From: Certhia americana
Lineage: Eukaryota; Chordata; Aves; Passeriformes; Certhiidae
Length of the DNA stretch: 64,000 bases
Direction of reading: 5' to 3'
Assembly: GCA_018697195.1 (NCBI GenBank)
Contig: CM031879.1
Location: forward strand, 41,071,715-41,135,714
A program made the translations under genes and the position numbers. Below are positions 25,601 to 38,800 of the stretch, in pieces (position 1 is the stretch's first letter; every line of letters starts with the position of its first letter). The notes beneath the pieces are model-generated. The model did no database searches and was not told the origin of the DNA. It saw only the letters and a program-made list of their open reading frames with translations.

Positions 25601-28600
25601 AGGGTTTTTTTCCAATCAATCAAAAATAAACGTATAAAATTAACATTGTGTATTCTGCCTTGAAATGTTTCAGTAAAAACGCACCCCACATACAAAATAC
25701 CTGAGTCTGTACTGAAATAAACCAAGGATCTGAAGTACAAAGACAAAGAATACAGAGAAAAGTCACTGCATTAATGTAAAGGAGAAAACCAGCCCATTTG
25801 AGACTGAGAACCCAAACCTACCTGAACTCTGCCTGCCCCACTCATGTACCCTGAGCACTCCTTTCAATCTTCCTCTATGCAGCTGATCTCATCTGTCTCT
25901 TGTCACTTCTGCAATAAAGCCATTTAACCGTGCAGTTCATCTCATGGCCAGACCACTCCCCAGGGAAGGGGCTGGGCTGATGATGGATCAACTCCAGTCT
26001 GTTTTCTGATGGCCAGCACACAGGATTTTGAGGATTCTCCCCTGTGAACCCTCAGTCTTTTCAAAATCAGTGCAGAGCCTCACATGTGTGCTCAGGCTTT
26101 AAACAAGAAAACCTAAGCAAATGGCACACTGAGTTAGCCTAACTTACAGGTGCCTCTGTTCACTATTGACTCACAGCTGCCTGAAAAAAGTCACAATAAT
26201 GTTAACATTAATAAATGTTTGGTGCATGCAGGGAAATCACACACTTTACTTCAATGAAAGAAAAATTGTGAAAGCTTTATTTCCCTTTGGAAGCAGACAC
26301 AGAGGGCCAGTGAATATTTATAACTAAGGAGCAAATAATCTTCTTGTCACACCCTTCACTTTCACAAAGAATGATTGCCTGGAGATTTCAGTTAATGGCA
26401 ACAAAATCACCTTGTACATTATAATTGGCTCTAGGCATCACATATATGAAGAATAGTGAGACCTGCTACAATTCAGGAAAAACACGAGATTATAGAAACT
26501 AAACCCTACCATATGAAATTAATGTTATTAACAATATTTTTAATTAATCTAAAGGGACACAATTCTGGATACATCATAGAGTTTTTAGAATCAGACTACA
26601 TTTGGTTCCATATTAATTTTCAAATATTTTTATTAATTTATGTCTCTCATGACAACTTCCACTTTATACTTTTGGTTTATATACTTCTACATGTAAAGAC
26701 AGAGAAATGGTTTTCCCTATTCTATAGCTCTGTGCAAATTAAACCTGATAGATATTCTGAGGTAGCTTTCCAAAATATCTCCATTAAATGGCCTATTGAT
26801 CCCTACAGTTGTAAATCCCACAGCACATTCATTTAGCAGGAATGCAATTTAGTCAGAAAAATTAAAATTGTTAAATGATCCATCTGGAAATGACTGTCTT
26901 CTTGCCAAAACACCATTTGGGATACATTCTATCCAGTCTGGCCCAAGTCACTGACACTATGAAAACAGTCTAGGGAGTGTATTCACTTTAAGATGTTGTT
27001 ATTATGCCACCAAATTAGTCATAGTATCATTCATCTCCAAACATAATTGGGAACCATGAAATGTAAGTGTACCGTGGACCAGCTGGGTAGCTGAGGAATC
27101 TTTGCACTGTCAGAATAGCTATAATCCAGCATTCAAGGCAGTCTGCCTGACTCCCATCGAGGACCAACACCTGGATTTTCTGAATCTCAAGTGTGACAGC
27201 TGCCCCTGATAATCTCTGCTTGTTCTTGTGTTTGTATATGTTTAATGTACATAAAATGTTTGCAGGATCCTACACTATCTGGTAGTAAGAGAAATAATCT
27301 GGCATTGCAATATTACATATTGATGTTACAAATATCTGTGAAGTCTAATTTTGCTTACTCTTTAAGTTAGCTTTTGATTTTGTTGCAATGTGTCATGAAG
27401 TATATTAAAATTTAGATCCAACTTCATTGTACCTCTTTGAAGTCAACTTTTAAAAGTTTAATTAATGAAAGCTGAATGATTCGCCCTGTGTGAGTCAGTG
27501 CAAATCTAAGTGTTTGTTAGGCTGCTTTACAAGGGCTTGATGACCAGCTAGAAATCTGTGAGCTCCCAGTCAGTCATTCATGAAGTCTCTTAAACAGTTT
27601 CTCAGAAGTGCTCGGAAGCTGCCTGGAATGAAAATGTACTTCCATTGACATGCTCATCCTGAAAGACAAAATTTTTTCTAAAACTCTGTGTTGCTGGTAT
27701 TTTTGGAATAGTGCTGGCTCTGGCTCCAAACTTCAGTCTGGGAGCACAACTGGCTGGAGGAAATCTTTCTGATGCATGGGATGAGAAAATTTAGGTGGGG
27801 CAGCAGTTTCAAAGGGTGTGTTCCTTCCAAGTGACATTAGAGATTCCTTAGAAACAATGCAGGGGAACAGACTTGACAGGGTGGCAGGAGGTGGGGTGGG
27901 AGGTTAATTCAGGGACAGATTCAAGGAGCCCTTGGTCGCATGCAAAAGCCCCTAAACTGGAGCTGTATGAGACAATGCTTGCCCCTGACCACCAAGCAAC
28001 TCCTATCCTGGCTCACATATCAAGGTTGCAAACAGCTTTCTATGAGAGCTGGGAAAAGGAATCATTTTACTCCAGTGAGCTCTTGCTCCAACAGCCAGCA
28101 ATGTACAAGGGGGTGTGAATTAAAACAAGAGATGTCTCTTGTACATGAAAGTGGAATGAATGCTGTAGCCAGAAATTGTACGAAGTACTGGAGTGACTTT
28201 TTAAGGTTGCTGAGACACTGCAATTCTCACTTCACTTTGTGATTAGACACAGGTTTTGGGCTATCTCATGAGCTGTAATAATATTTTGCAATGCAGTCAG
28301 GCAGAGGAAAAAAGCAGTGCACTCCCAATTACCTGCAGGAGCTCTTTCTGCTCATTCTATTTTAGCACAGCGGGTTGCTGCTTCAGTCTTTCATTCATGT
28401 TCTAAGCTGCTGACAAACCAAAAATTTGAGATGCATTAGAGAAAGAAACTTTATGTGCTGAAAATTCTGTTTATTTAAAAGTTGAAATAGAAACCAAGCC
28501 TAGAAACAATCTGCGAGCTGTAGGTAGTACCGCAAATGATTCTGCAGAATTACCATAATATCCCTTCCCAGGTGCTCTTTTTTATGGTAGGACACCTAGT

Positions 28601-29490
28601 TGCAAGGCATCTATAACTGTAAACGGTAAAAATAAAACTCTTTGGTATATTCTGAAGAGATCAAAGTTATAGAGAACGTTCAGTACTTTTTAAAGACTTT
28701 ATACTCATGAGACTAAACCATCTTAAGGCAATTTTTCTGCAAAAACATGTGAAGAGTTAATCTCTGTTCAGAAGAGTTTACAGTCCATGGAAATAGCAAC
28801 ACAGACACCTTAATCTGAAAAAAACCATAAATTCTTCTGTACAAGCTCAGGACAATTAAGCTAGCTAGTAGGCTGGAGAGTGTTAGGAAGGACTTGGTGA
28901 ATAACAAGATTTTCTCTCTTACTTGAAAGTAGAAAAAGGATCAAAAGGCTGACAGAAAGTGGGCAAGTTTTTGGGCTGTGACTGGTAATGCTATCATTAC
29001 AAAATACCTTTATCTTTTTTCTTAAAGGAGGACACCTCTCTTTTCCCATGCAATGACATACTACAATTCGTTGGGTTAGGAATATGACCTTGCCCAGCAG
29101 GACGCTGTCTCTTGTCACTGAAGTGAATGGTAAAACTGCAGAAATTACTTGAAAGGACCAAGATAAACCAAGGAAAACACAAAATTAAAGTAAGATTTAC
29201 TTCCCATAAGATATTTTTACAGCATTTGAGCATGATTTTAATTAATAGTTTTGTTTCTTTTGTTTAATACACGTTCATTCAATATACCTATATAATCACA
29301 TTGTAAATTATGAATTATTATCAGTTTTATATATATGAAGGACAAGTGCAAACTTTTGTCAGCTACTTGGGGTTTATCCCAACTTTCTTGAACACAGGGG
29401 TATTCACAAAACTTTCTTTTAATAAATTATGGAGAAAAAGTACCTGAGTGAGAGAACAAACCTAACACTTGCTAGGCATTAAGGAACACA
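19626..29490. other. AT-rich non-coding stretch, no supported gene
   Basis: Almost 10 kb without a recognised element. It holds a T23 run (20679-20701) and the longest open frame in the window (19800-20333, minus, 177 codons), which has no domain and overlaps an 88-codon frame on the other strand. A 126-codon plus frame at 26456-26836 lies in very AT-rich DNA. The parts at about 23040-23380 and 25830-26090 are slightly GC-richer without recognisable content; an AATAAA at about 25912 stands alone. Confidence 0.55.
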
Positions 29491-29665
29491 ATATCATAGA
29501 ATTTTTGGGAAAAAACCCTTTAAGAACATTGAATTGACCACTAACCAAGTGCTGACTAGTCCACCAATGAGCCATGCCCCTAAGTGCAGCTACATGTCTT
29601 TCAAATGCCTCCAGGGAGGTGACTCAAGCACTTCCCTGCAGTGATATGGTCTGGCCATTCATTAT
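29491..29665 (-). mobile_element. CR1 LINE 3'-end fragment
   Basis: The plus strand begins with TATCATAGAATTTTTGGG and continues through motifs matching the reverse complement of the CR1 3' untranslated end: the target-end ATAGAAT, the part reading as 'stretch before final pyrimidines', and the conserved block CTCCAGGGAGGTGACTCAAG followed by CACTTCCCTG. CR1 is the main avian LINE, moved by its own reverse transcriptase and usually 5'-truncated, as here. Similarity fades after about 29640. It is heavily diverged, so an old, dead copy. Confidence 0.82.
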
Positions 29666-29950
29666 GCTTCTATATTCTTTTCAGATCACTTCCTCTTCAT
29701 AACCCTGTTTGTAGAAATTTGTAGAAATTAACACCAGTGTGTAAACTAAGCAGCAGTGATTTTTTGCTAGGCCTACAAACTGGTCAGGTGAGAACATTCC
29801 AGTGAATAAAAAAGGGAAATAAACATTTACCTTTGGGCAAGGAAATTGTACAAAATACCACATCTGATTAGAGCCATTATGGCCAGTAGTTTGCAAGATA
29901 CAATAACAAAAATTTTAGTACTAACTAAAAATATTAGTGCGTTAGACTAT

Positions 29951-30084
29951 TCAAAAAGCTATTTATCTTTTATGAACCACTTAGATGGAGGACAGGGTTT
30001 ACTCCTAAGTCTTACTCCACTCATTTGTCCATCTCCAAGCTGCATGTTTTTTCTAGCGCCTGTCACAGAACTGTGAGTCTAATT
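29951..30084. repeat. Unidentified dispersed repeat, copy B
   Basis: Second copy of the segment at 18408-18534, in the same orientation, ending with the same CACAGAACTGTGAGTCTAA motif. It has no T homopolymer in front of it. It lies about 285 bp downstream of the CR1 fragment, while copy A lies about 325 bp upstream of the probable LTR, so the flanks are not shared and a simple duplication of one larger block is unlikely. Confidence 0.8.
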
Positions 30085-31079
30085 CACAGAATCTTTTTTC
30101 TGCTTCTTTGGTTTGATTCTACTGATAAAATTTATTTAATGTATTAAAAAAAAATAATTCTTGTCCCAATCCTTTTACCACTGGTATCTCTGCAGCAGCA
30201 TACTGCAGCTTTCTAATTTTAATGAATTTGGCTTTTAGGTGGCAGTAAAAATTAACAAAAATAAACATTTAAAAATAAATATACACAAAAATATGTCTGT
30301 ACCCATAATTTTCTTATAAAAATGAAAAATACCAGATACATTTTTGCTTTAGCTTTCCCAAATGAAAAAAAACCCAATGAAAATATTAATTTTAGGAAGT
30401 ATCCATCAATGTTAATGTACAAGGTTAATACATTAGCCAGGAAGCGTTTTCAGCATAGGTTAGCTATAGGTTCTGTGCAGGAACATAACAGACACCTGAA
30501 AATTTACTTTGAAGGGTGATCTTACAATGATGAATATAAATTGAATTAATATTAAAACATAAAGTGAGAATTTTTTCATATGAACTGGAAAGTTTGTATT
30601 TCCTCTGTTTTCCTGTTGCATGATATTATTCTTATTGATTTATTTCAGATTATAATAGGGATTTAACTAGTGGTTAAGAAATGGCTCAAAATGGATAAAC
30701 ACTATTGTTATAATTGCCAAGTGAGCTGTTTTTTTTTTTTTTTCCAATGTATTTGTAAAACACACAGAAGCAATTTCCTCATTCCCTGATAAGTGAGACT
30801 TTTGAGAAGTGGATTTTGATTAAGTATATGTGTAGATTTCTATGTATTACCCTTTCAATACTTTCTACCCTAACCAGTGGAGTTGAAGTGCTCTATTACT
30901 AGAATGATTTGGAGTGTCTTTGATAACATTTAGCTTTTCTGAAAAATTGCAGTTGAATGTACTGTCTCCATTAAGAAGGGAAAACTGTAACATTTTAATA
31001 ATCGAGGCTTAAATTCAGATGCTTTTTGTGCTATTTGCTCTCCAGAAATGCAGAGCTAAGGTAGACTTTTTAATCCAGT
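30085..31079. other. AT-rich non-coding stretch, nothing recognised
   Basis: AT-rich with an A run near 30146 and a T run at about 30730-30744. No gene or repeat family recognised. Confidence 0.6.
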
Positions 31080-31440
31080 TTCGATACAATTAATCCCCAT
31101 TTTTTTGGTTTTTTTTTGTTTGGGAAGTGCCAAGCACTGCTTGGCTCTTGAATTATGCCAGCTGCAGGGAGATGGACCCTGGGACTGAATGCAGTTACCA
31201 ATTCCTCAAGCAGACAGTTAGGTAAAAAGGGCTGCTGTGGAGACAAGAGACAAAGACAGCAGAAGCCACAGAGACACAGTTCCAGAGACAATCAGTGGCA
31301 CATCCAGGTCGACTGCCTTGCTGGCTCCTGCAGTCTCCTCTAAAGGACTGCTATACTCAAAACCAATATCCAGTGATTCCCCCACTGCACCTCCTACTAC
31401 TCGACCAAATCTGAAATCAAACACAAGCTGACTCAAACTG
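31080..31440. other. GC-richer block with overlapping small ORFs on both strands
   Basis: This 360-bp block is richer in G and C than its flanks. On the minus strand a 72-codon frame (31218-31436) begins soon before a reasonable acceptor-like TTTGATTTCAG and ends in a hydrophobic Leu/Ser/Val-rich segment; on the plus strand a 64-codon Ser/Thr/Pro-rich frame (31237-31431) overlaps it. At 31101-31121 the plus strand is T-rich, i.e. A-rich downstream of the minus-strand frame, as a retrocopy tail would be. I recognise neither peptide. It may be an exon, a retrocopy fragment, an unnamed repeat or chance. Confidence 0.3.
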
Positions 31441-31999
31441 AGTTTAGCTGTTCCTGAATAATGAATTTATTTAGCAGCTGCTCAGCCTGAGAATGGTGAA
31501 GGTCCAAGAGTGGTACAGATCTCTTTACAGGACAGTTTCTCCACCTTTTGTCTTTAGCAGTTTTCAGCAACATTTTTTGTTTTCAGTGAGCATCTGCACA
31601 TTTCAATGGGTAAATACAGAAAAGTTCATTTTCCAAAACAGAGTCCTTAATGTCCTGCATGGGGGTCAGTTTACCTTGAAATGCATGAATGTCATCTGTA
31701 TAATGTTTATTTTAACCTGTTTCACAAATCATCAATATTTTTACTCTTTTGAAAGAATCAAGAGGATCTAAGGCCTTTCTTTTTTTGTTGGGTTTGTGTT
31801 TCTGGGACTGAACTCTTTCATTATCCTTAATTATATGCTGAGCTACCTCATCATATAATAGATATGTAGAAAATAAAAGACGTACAGAAAAATAGCTTTA
31901 AAAGGACAAAAATAGCCCTAGTTAACCATATTAAAATACCAAACACTTATCAGCATTCTGATGACATCTTAATGAGGGGGAAAAACCCTCATCTGTCTC
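31441..31999. other. Non-coding stretch, nothing recognised
   Basis: No domain-bearing frame. A plus-strand 92-codon frame (31493-31771) has no recognisable features. Confidence 0.6.
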
Positions 32000-32046
32000 A
32001 AAAAAAAAAAAAAAAAAAAAAAAAGTTGCTGCAAAAAAAAAAAAAA
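32000..32046. repeat. Bipartite A-homopolymer (A25, spacer, A14)
   Basis: Twenty-five A residues, eight other bases (32025-32032) and fourteen A residues. It is the longest A-rich tract of the window. It may be the remnant of a poly(A) tail, but the sequence upstream is not recognised as a retroposed gene. Confidence 0.95.
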
Positions 32047-32856
32047 TCCCAACCTAGCTTGTAAATTTTGCACCCTGAAAGACATGGACAATTTCACCTC
32101 ATTAAAATCCTACTATCTGGTACCTAAGAGTTACCAAGTGTGAAGAGAACAGCAAGGCTTCTTCTCTGGTTGTTATTCAGCTAATATCCTAGAGGAAGAT
32201 TAATTAGACCGCAAGACCTTATATTAATAGGACTCATTAGAGCAATAGATCTGTAAGGGAAGGGAATGGCTGGACAGTTATGATTTGTGGGGTGATTTCT
32301 CCCACTTGGCATAGAAATTACTCTCAGTCTGCATTAATTTTCTCAGATAAGTTTCTTCTTCTTTCTGGGGTGAGGTTATGTCCTGGACCAGGCAGGTAAG
32401 AAGGATAAGCCCCAGACCTGATCCATCTTTTGACTGTGGAGGGTTGGCAAGCCATGCTCTTGGCAACAGTGATAGGAAAATGGTTTTTCTGGGCTCTTGT
32501 TGGGAATGACAGAACAATGAGGAAAGCGGTGTGACTGCACTGGTCTAGCAAACAGCAATACCTGCACTAAGGATGTAACAAGATCATGAGCTATTTCTAT
32601 TCAGATATTGCAGTGCTGACATATTAGTCTTTTATTTTACAGTCCTTCAAAAGGTTAACATTTCTCTTAACTTTTAAAATAGGACTAAAAAGCTACAGTT
32701 ATTTCACTATACTGTCAATGGTATTTAACTAAGAAAAAAATGTTGAAAATTCAGATGGGAAAAAGTAGAAAAAAACTTCATTTTGAAAAGCTTAATAATT
32801 TACATATGTTCCCTACATAAAAAAAATAAATTTTGTACGCCAAAAATAACTTCCGT
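32047..32856. other. Non-coding stretch, nothing recognised
   Basis: Includes a slightly GC-richer part at about 32270-32560 with three overlapping minus-strand frames of 63-79 codons in different phases. Overlap in several phases with no domain argues for chance. Confidence 0.55.
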
Positions 32857-32887
32857 TATATACGTGTGTGCGTGTATATATGTGCAT
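32857..32887. repeat. 31-nt strictly alternating pyrimidine-purine tract
   Basis: From 32857 to 32887 every base alternates pyrimidine and purine, mixing TA, TG and CG steps, including two CpG in a TGTGTGCGTG core. Such tracts are prone to left-handed Z-DNA. It is probably a decayed TG/TA microsatellite. Confidence 0.85.
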
Positions 32888-35808
32888 CTGTGTACTGACA
32901 ATTACTAATTAATAGTTCTAAATATTCTTATATTTCATGAAGAAAAGTTACTAGAGTTGCTTCTGTCTTTGACCAATATAATCTGTAACTATCTGTCACA
33001 GGAACAAATTTGCCTGTTTTAACATGTAGCTGTACTTCCTGTGCTTTGAACAAAAATTAAACCAAATCTTACATCCAGAGTATATTGATTTATGAATACC
33101 TAAGAGCAAAAAAACAAACACAAAAGCAAGAAAAAAACCACCCAAACCACCAACCTTTGATCTTTATTCCTTTAGGTAGTTAAACATTCTCTTGGTAGTC
33201 TAAGCATGTCACTGAGCAAGACTGTTAGAGGGGAAATGCACTTCATCATGGACTTTTCTTAGGGATTTAATGCTACAATTTCAACAATTCATCTGAATAC
33301 CCCTTCCTCAACACTTTTCTATTTCACCTGGAAAGTATGCCAGCCTGCTGTAAACATGTGACCTGCTAGGTCATATTTGACTGAAATATTACAAGTTCAA
33401 CGTCATAGTAGCTGATGGATGAAGCAGAGAGGTCTGTTCTACCATGTTGTTGCCATGCCTATTGATTACCACATGAAAATAGGCTTCAGACCTATTTGTA
33501 GAAGGTCTCTGCAGCCCAGAAAAACATCTGTTGATGATCCATATTTTTATCTTGCTTTGAGCACCAGAAAAAACAGTGACATTTTTTAAAGATTTGGGGT
33601 CTGTGATACACTAAGTCTATATCCTGTAAGATTGCCTTTCTCAGAGAGATTTCTGAGGCTCACACATGAAACAGTGCACCTTACAGATGATGGAGACAGC
33701 TGTGAAAAGCCACTAAAACTCTGCAGTGAATGTATCACTTTGTGCAAGATGTTGCAGTTATTCTCTATACTACGTAATTAACAATGACATCTACTATCTT
33801 TTGATTTTTGACCACTGCAGCCACAGAAAGACCATTCTTTTTATTAAAAAAGTCTAAAAGTACATTATGAATAATACTCATCCATTAGCATGTAATAATT
33901 AACACTTTGTTCTGTCTGCATATCTTTACAAGGATATTTTTGTCCCCCTAGCTTTTGAAGCACCCTACTGAGACAATCATAGCTACCATTTAGACAAAAA
34001 ACAAACTAGGGCTTTATTACTTTGTTCGTCCAAACAGATTACATGATACGAAATTGCAGCACATGGAAATACTTTTTGAAAGGTAAAAAGAGAGGTAGAC
34101 TTTATATTTTGATGAAATGAACTAGCTAGATTTTCAAATGAAGGGCTTGTTTTATGCTGCAGCCTATTGCTTGTTTAACTGCTTATATATGTTTCCAGCA
34201 TTTTAAATGATGCAATATACAGCTATAGCCAAACCATAAGATGCACAAATTAAACTAGTAAATATCATGCTGAATTCAGAATGATAGTCATAGACATTTA
34301 TAATCTCCAGCAGCAAGTTTCTCAGGCTGCCAAATGTTTTTACTTTAAAATGAATGTCAAGGATTTATCTATATTTGTTCTCGAACACACTGCAGGAGGG
34401 CAATGCATTCTTTATTTGCAAACTGTAGGAAATTTTTCTGAGTAAATACATAAATTGGCACAGTCTATCTTAATGGAAAACCTATTATTTTAATTACTAG
34501 GGGGTGGTGTACCCTTTTGCTTTGGATTTTTGAATTAGTAATTAATGATTTCATCACAAATAAATCCCCATTTATTTATTTCATTTCAGGGAATTAAAAT
34601 GCATAACTAATTAATGAAGATAAAGAATTTTCAATATTACCCCAGGGTTGTCAGAAGGACAAATAGTACCATATGGGAGTGAGGAGGCAGGATGCAGGCT
34701 TAGGAACAACCAAAGCCAGAGAAAATTTAATTTGAAATAATATACAGAAACATTTCTGATTATTCGTATTAATGACTGTTTATACCACAAACTCTGTTGC
34801 CAAGAAGTAGAGGTCATCTTTACCAATAAACTAGATGTAAAACTTGATCACTGGAGGAAAAAAGAAGAAAAAAATTCCACAGCACAAGAATAAAAGAAAC
34901 CTGGTTGGGAGACATGTCAAGCCCTGGATATTGTCCTAAAGAAATTGTCCAGATTTTCTTTGCCAAATATAATATATATAGATACCAAAACTTCTTCAGA
35001 AGGCTTAGTTTTAAATCCCTTTGCACTGTCTGCCCCTACTTCAAGTAACATCAGAGCATACTCCAACAGGAAATCTTTTCCCTTTATCTGATGTTGGGAT
35101 ATCTGGTCTTTGGACAGACTGAAATCATTACAGCTCTTTGGACTCAAAATTATTTTGGGTAGCTGGCACTTATTCGGATTTCCTTCCTCTGGAGAGATGG
35201 AAAGGACAATTCCAGTTTTTCAAATCCACTGTATTCCCTTTAAATATTACCCAAGCTTTAAATGTAAACAGGAAATTTCATCAAGCAAACAGATACATTC
35301 TGGCTTGTAATCTGGAAAGCTCATATATGAAAGAGCAACATTTAAGTAAAAGAGAAAGTAAAGCAGAAAAAGAGTAGAAAGAAAAAAAATCTCAAAATCT
35401 ATCTGAAATCAGTCTATTACTCCAGCTTCTGCTCAAGATTTTGATGAGGTTTTACTCAAGCAAGTACTTAAGGAAGTAATTAAAAAATATCCGCCTTTGC
35501 AGTTGCTGGTGTTAAGATTTTATGATGTATGGACCACCATGAATTTTTCAGCAGATAAGCAGCTTTTTTGAAGCAAATTGAAAAGGGCCATGTTTTTAGT
35601 TACTTCTGTAATCCCATTAGGAATAGTTCATGCAAATTACTCACTAAAGTGTTGTCTTTTAAAGTGGACTCCTGCCTTGGGTTTTTGGTTCCTTATTTGA
35701 ACCTAAGGGTTTGCTTGTGGTGACTAGAGTGCAGTCATTTCTTACTGTTTTCAAACTTTTCTGTTGTGGGTGAATTTAATTTTTTTCTTTTATTTTGTTT
35801 TGTTCTTT
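32888..35808. other. AT-rich non-coding stretch, no gene seen
   Basis: No element recognised. At 34490-34620 there is a cluster of TAATTA-type homeodomain-like motifs in very AT-rich sequence; such motifs are expected at this composition. Small frames at 34611-35377 are chance by appearance. Confidence 0.6.
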
Positions 35809-35833
35809 TATACACATACACACACACACACAT

Positions 35834-35869
<36 letters not shown>
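35809..35869. repeat. Compound (CA)n(TA)n microsatellite
   Basis: A CA run with two CATACA interruptions passes into a TA run; all 61 bases alternate pyrimidine and purine. Two plus-strand frames through it (35766-35978 and 35795-36064) yield Thr-His and Tyr-Ile repeats, which are artefacts of the repeat. Confidence 0.97.
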
Positions 35870-38800
35870 TTACAATACCATCTTGCCATCTTATGCTTCA
35901 CTGATGTTTTGTTTGGGTATTATATTTTTAATAATCACCTGCGGATCTTTGAAGTACAGACCTTTTTACATGTTTTAAACTTTTTCATCTTCAAAAGTCA
36001 GTTGAGTTTCAGCATTTCATTTAACACTTGGGAGTTTTTTAAAACCGCTGTTCTTTCTTTTTAAGTTTGGGGGGATGTTTTTAGATTTTGTCTTTTCTTT
36101 CTAACATTCTCTTTTAGAAGACTACACTGAAATTATTCCTATGTCCTGCTGGTTTTAGGAAGTTCCAAGTGCCATTACATTAAGTGTACACAAAGGTTTT
36201 ATTCTTATCCCTGTAATGAAGTTGGCAATTTTCCACCAGAAGAATGCAACACTAGACATCCATTTTAGGCATTTTCCCCCTTTTCTTGATTCATACAATG
36301 ATTTGAAACTTTGTTCTGCTACTTCTCTAGCAGTGATGTTGGAACATAAGCCAAACCACAGCTTGTAGTTACATGATTGATTTTTTAATCATAGATGATA
36401 GAGAGTACTACATATGTCGAACTCTTTCAATTCAAAGAGAAGGAATAACACCCTGATATTTTAAGCAGAAATCACCATGTATAGAGATGTACCTGAAAGC
36501 AGGAATAGATGCTAGAAAATTGGGTAAACATTTCTGCAGACAGAACATGAGAAAGGACTTCTTTCTGTTCCTGAGAGCCTAAATTTCAAGTTAGTTTAGT
36601 ACAAGCTATGACTGAATTTATGTATCTTGTCTTTTCTATGTCCTTAATTTGTCATGACTCCAGCACTAAATACTAACTAAATAAGTATCTTCCATAAAGG
36701 CAAGAAATGTAGACAGAGTACAGAAAGGAAGGATTTAAAAAATGGCTCAACAAGTCATTGAGCTCACTTACAACTGTTATAAACAGAAAGCAAGAATTTG
36801 TGCTACCCTAACCAGGTATGAATGCAGTATTAGTATCTTATTTTATAAGACTGCCTGTTAAATATTTTACTTTCACTGCTGATATGTCTCAGATACAGTG
36901 TCCACATGAGTGCTTTTTGTGACACGGATCCCAAAATCTGAGCTTCATGATTCTGTACTCTGAGTTCTATGCTTCAGTAAAATCAAGCAGTTAGGCTATG
37001 AAGGCTGTCTTCACATGCTACTTCGGTACTGCAATAATTTTTGCCTGGTTCAGAGACTGGTTTTTCTCTTAAAGCTTTTTTTTTTTTTTTTTTTTTTTAA
37101 ATATGTCCTACACATTGCATCAATTCATATGTCCCTTGCAGTGATGCATTAATTCCCAAAATTATTTGTAAGAACAGATAGCATTGAATGCATTGGTCGC
37201 TCATCCTCTGTCTGCTTTTTTTTTTGCCTGGCCTCCAAACTCAGATGCTCCAAATGCCTAGGCAGTTAATTTGCATAGACCACCTGGCTTAAGTCATTGG
37301 GGAGCATGGGGTGAGGCAAACTACAATTCTGAATACATCAATATTATGATACACCCTACCAGCCATATTTGCATCAATTTTGAAGAAAAAGCATTATTAT
37401 TAAATCAACTGCAATATTCTCTAATTATCAACAGTACAAGTTTTATGAGGATCTGCTGTGATTTAAACACTCATGCCTGCTGGTCAAGAAATAAGATCAT
37501 TTTTATTTTTACAGGAAACTTTCCTGATACCGTAATTCTTTGATATTTAAAAAATATTTTATGAAGAATGTGTGAGAAAAAAATGTATTAAGGTAACACA
37601 ACAATTAAGTTATACATTTTATGTGGTTAAAAATATCTAGCTAGGGAAAAGTGTGTGAATTTTTTTCCCTGTGTATATTCATATAATTTTTTAATTGAGT
37701 ACCTACTTAATCAAAGACAAATTAGTCCCTGTATGATCCTAATTACAGGGCTGCTACAGCTACCAGAGTGTCTAAATTCAAGCATCTTGAATTAATCAAT
37801 CTTTTCACACTGGATATTTGGACAGATTTCCTTAACATGACTGTATTTTTAAACGAAAGGAATCAGCTGCTGCAGTGCACTGCTCAGGTTCAGTCTAGAG
37901 AGCAAAAGGATAGAATGACATCTCCCAGACACTGAGTCATGCTAGTTCTTGAGTGGTTTGCTGTGTGGTGTTTCTAAACGAACCCTAAGGACATTATGAC
38001 TTCCCCCAAGTACTCTTATGTATGACTGAAGAAGGCACCTGGATTTTACACAATTACAAACATATTCAGCAAGGCAGCTCCTGGCCTCAGGACACAAGGA
38101 TGACTTGCAACACATCACATTAGGTGCAACTGTTTTTTCTAATGTCCTCATGGACAATTTTGTATTTAGGAACCTAGAAGGAAGACTGGGTATGATTTTT
38201 TTTTTCTTTTTTTTCTCCAAAGTACAAAGGAATTTAGATATTTTTCTTGCAAAAAGGACACACTTAGAAATTAATCTCCATCCATAATCTTTCTTCCAAG
38301 CAAATCAAAAACTGAGTTAAGACAATGAAAAGTACATCCAATTAACATCAAATGGAGATAAAACCTTTTTAGTAATCAGTAGTGTCATCAAATATGCACT
38401 ACAGTACCTCCAACAGATAAAAAGACACCTCTTCTAAATTATGTCCTTCTAGTAGAAGTGTCTTGAATAGTTATGTATTATGCATATAGTATTATGATGA
38501 AAAAAAAATCTGTGTATCTGAAATTGAAATGCATGTCTATAGAGTATGATTTTTTCTAATAAACTGAAACAGAGAGGCAAATTTTCAGGACTCTTTAGTT
38601 TAGAGACCTTAAAAATGGTGAAAAAAATGGACCTGTTCCCACCCAGAAACTCAACGACCGTGAAGTCACATCTCTACTGTGAAGTAGGAGGTATGTCAAG
38701 GGCTCATGCCTCCCATGTGAACAGTCCACACTGGAAATGCCTGCCCAGACTCAGGATACTGATATTGAGCTCTGTGCCCTGCACTTGAGCATTGACTTCT

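Noticed and set aside
26456..26836. Plus-strand 126-codon frame
   Set aside because: Composition (Ile, Phe, Leu, Lys, Asn) is that of AT-rich random DNA; no domain recognised.
35766..36064. Two plus-strand frames with Thr-His and Tyr-Ile repeats
   Set aside because: They are produced by the CA/TA microsatellite.
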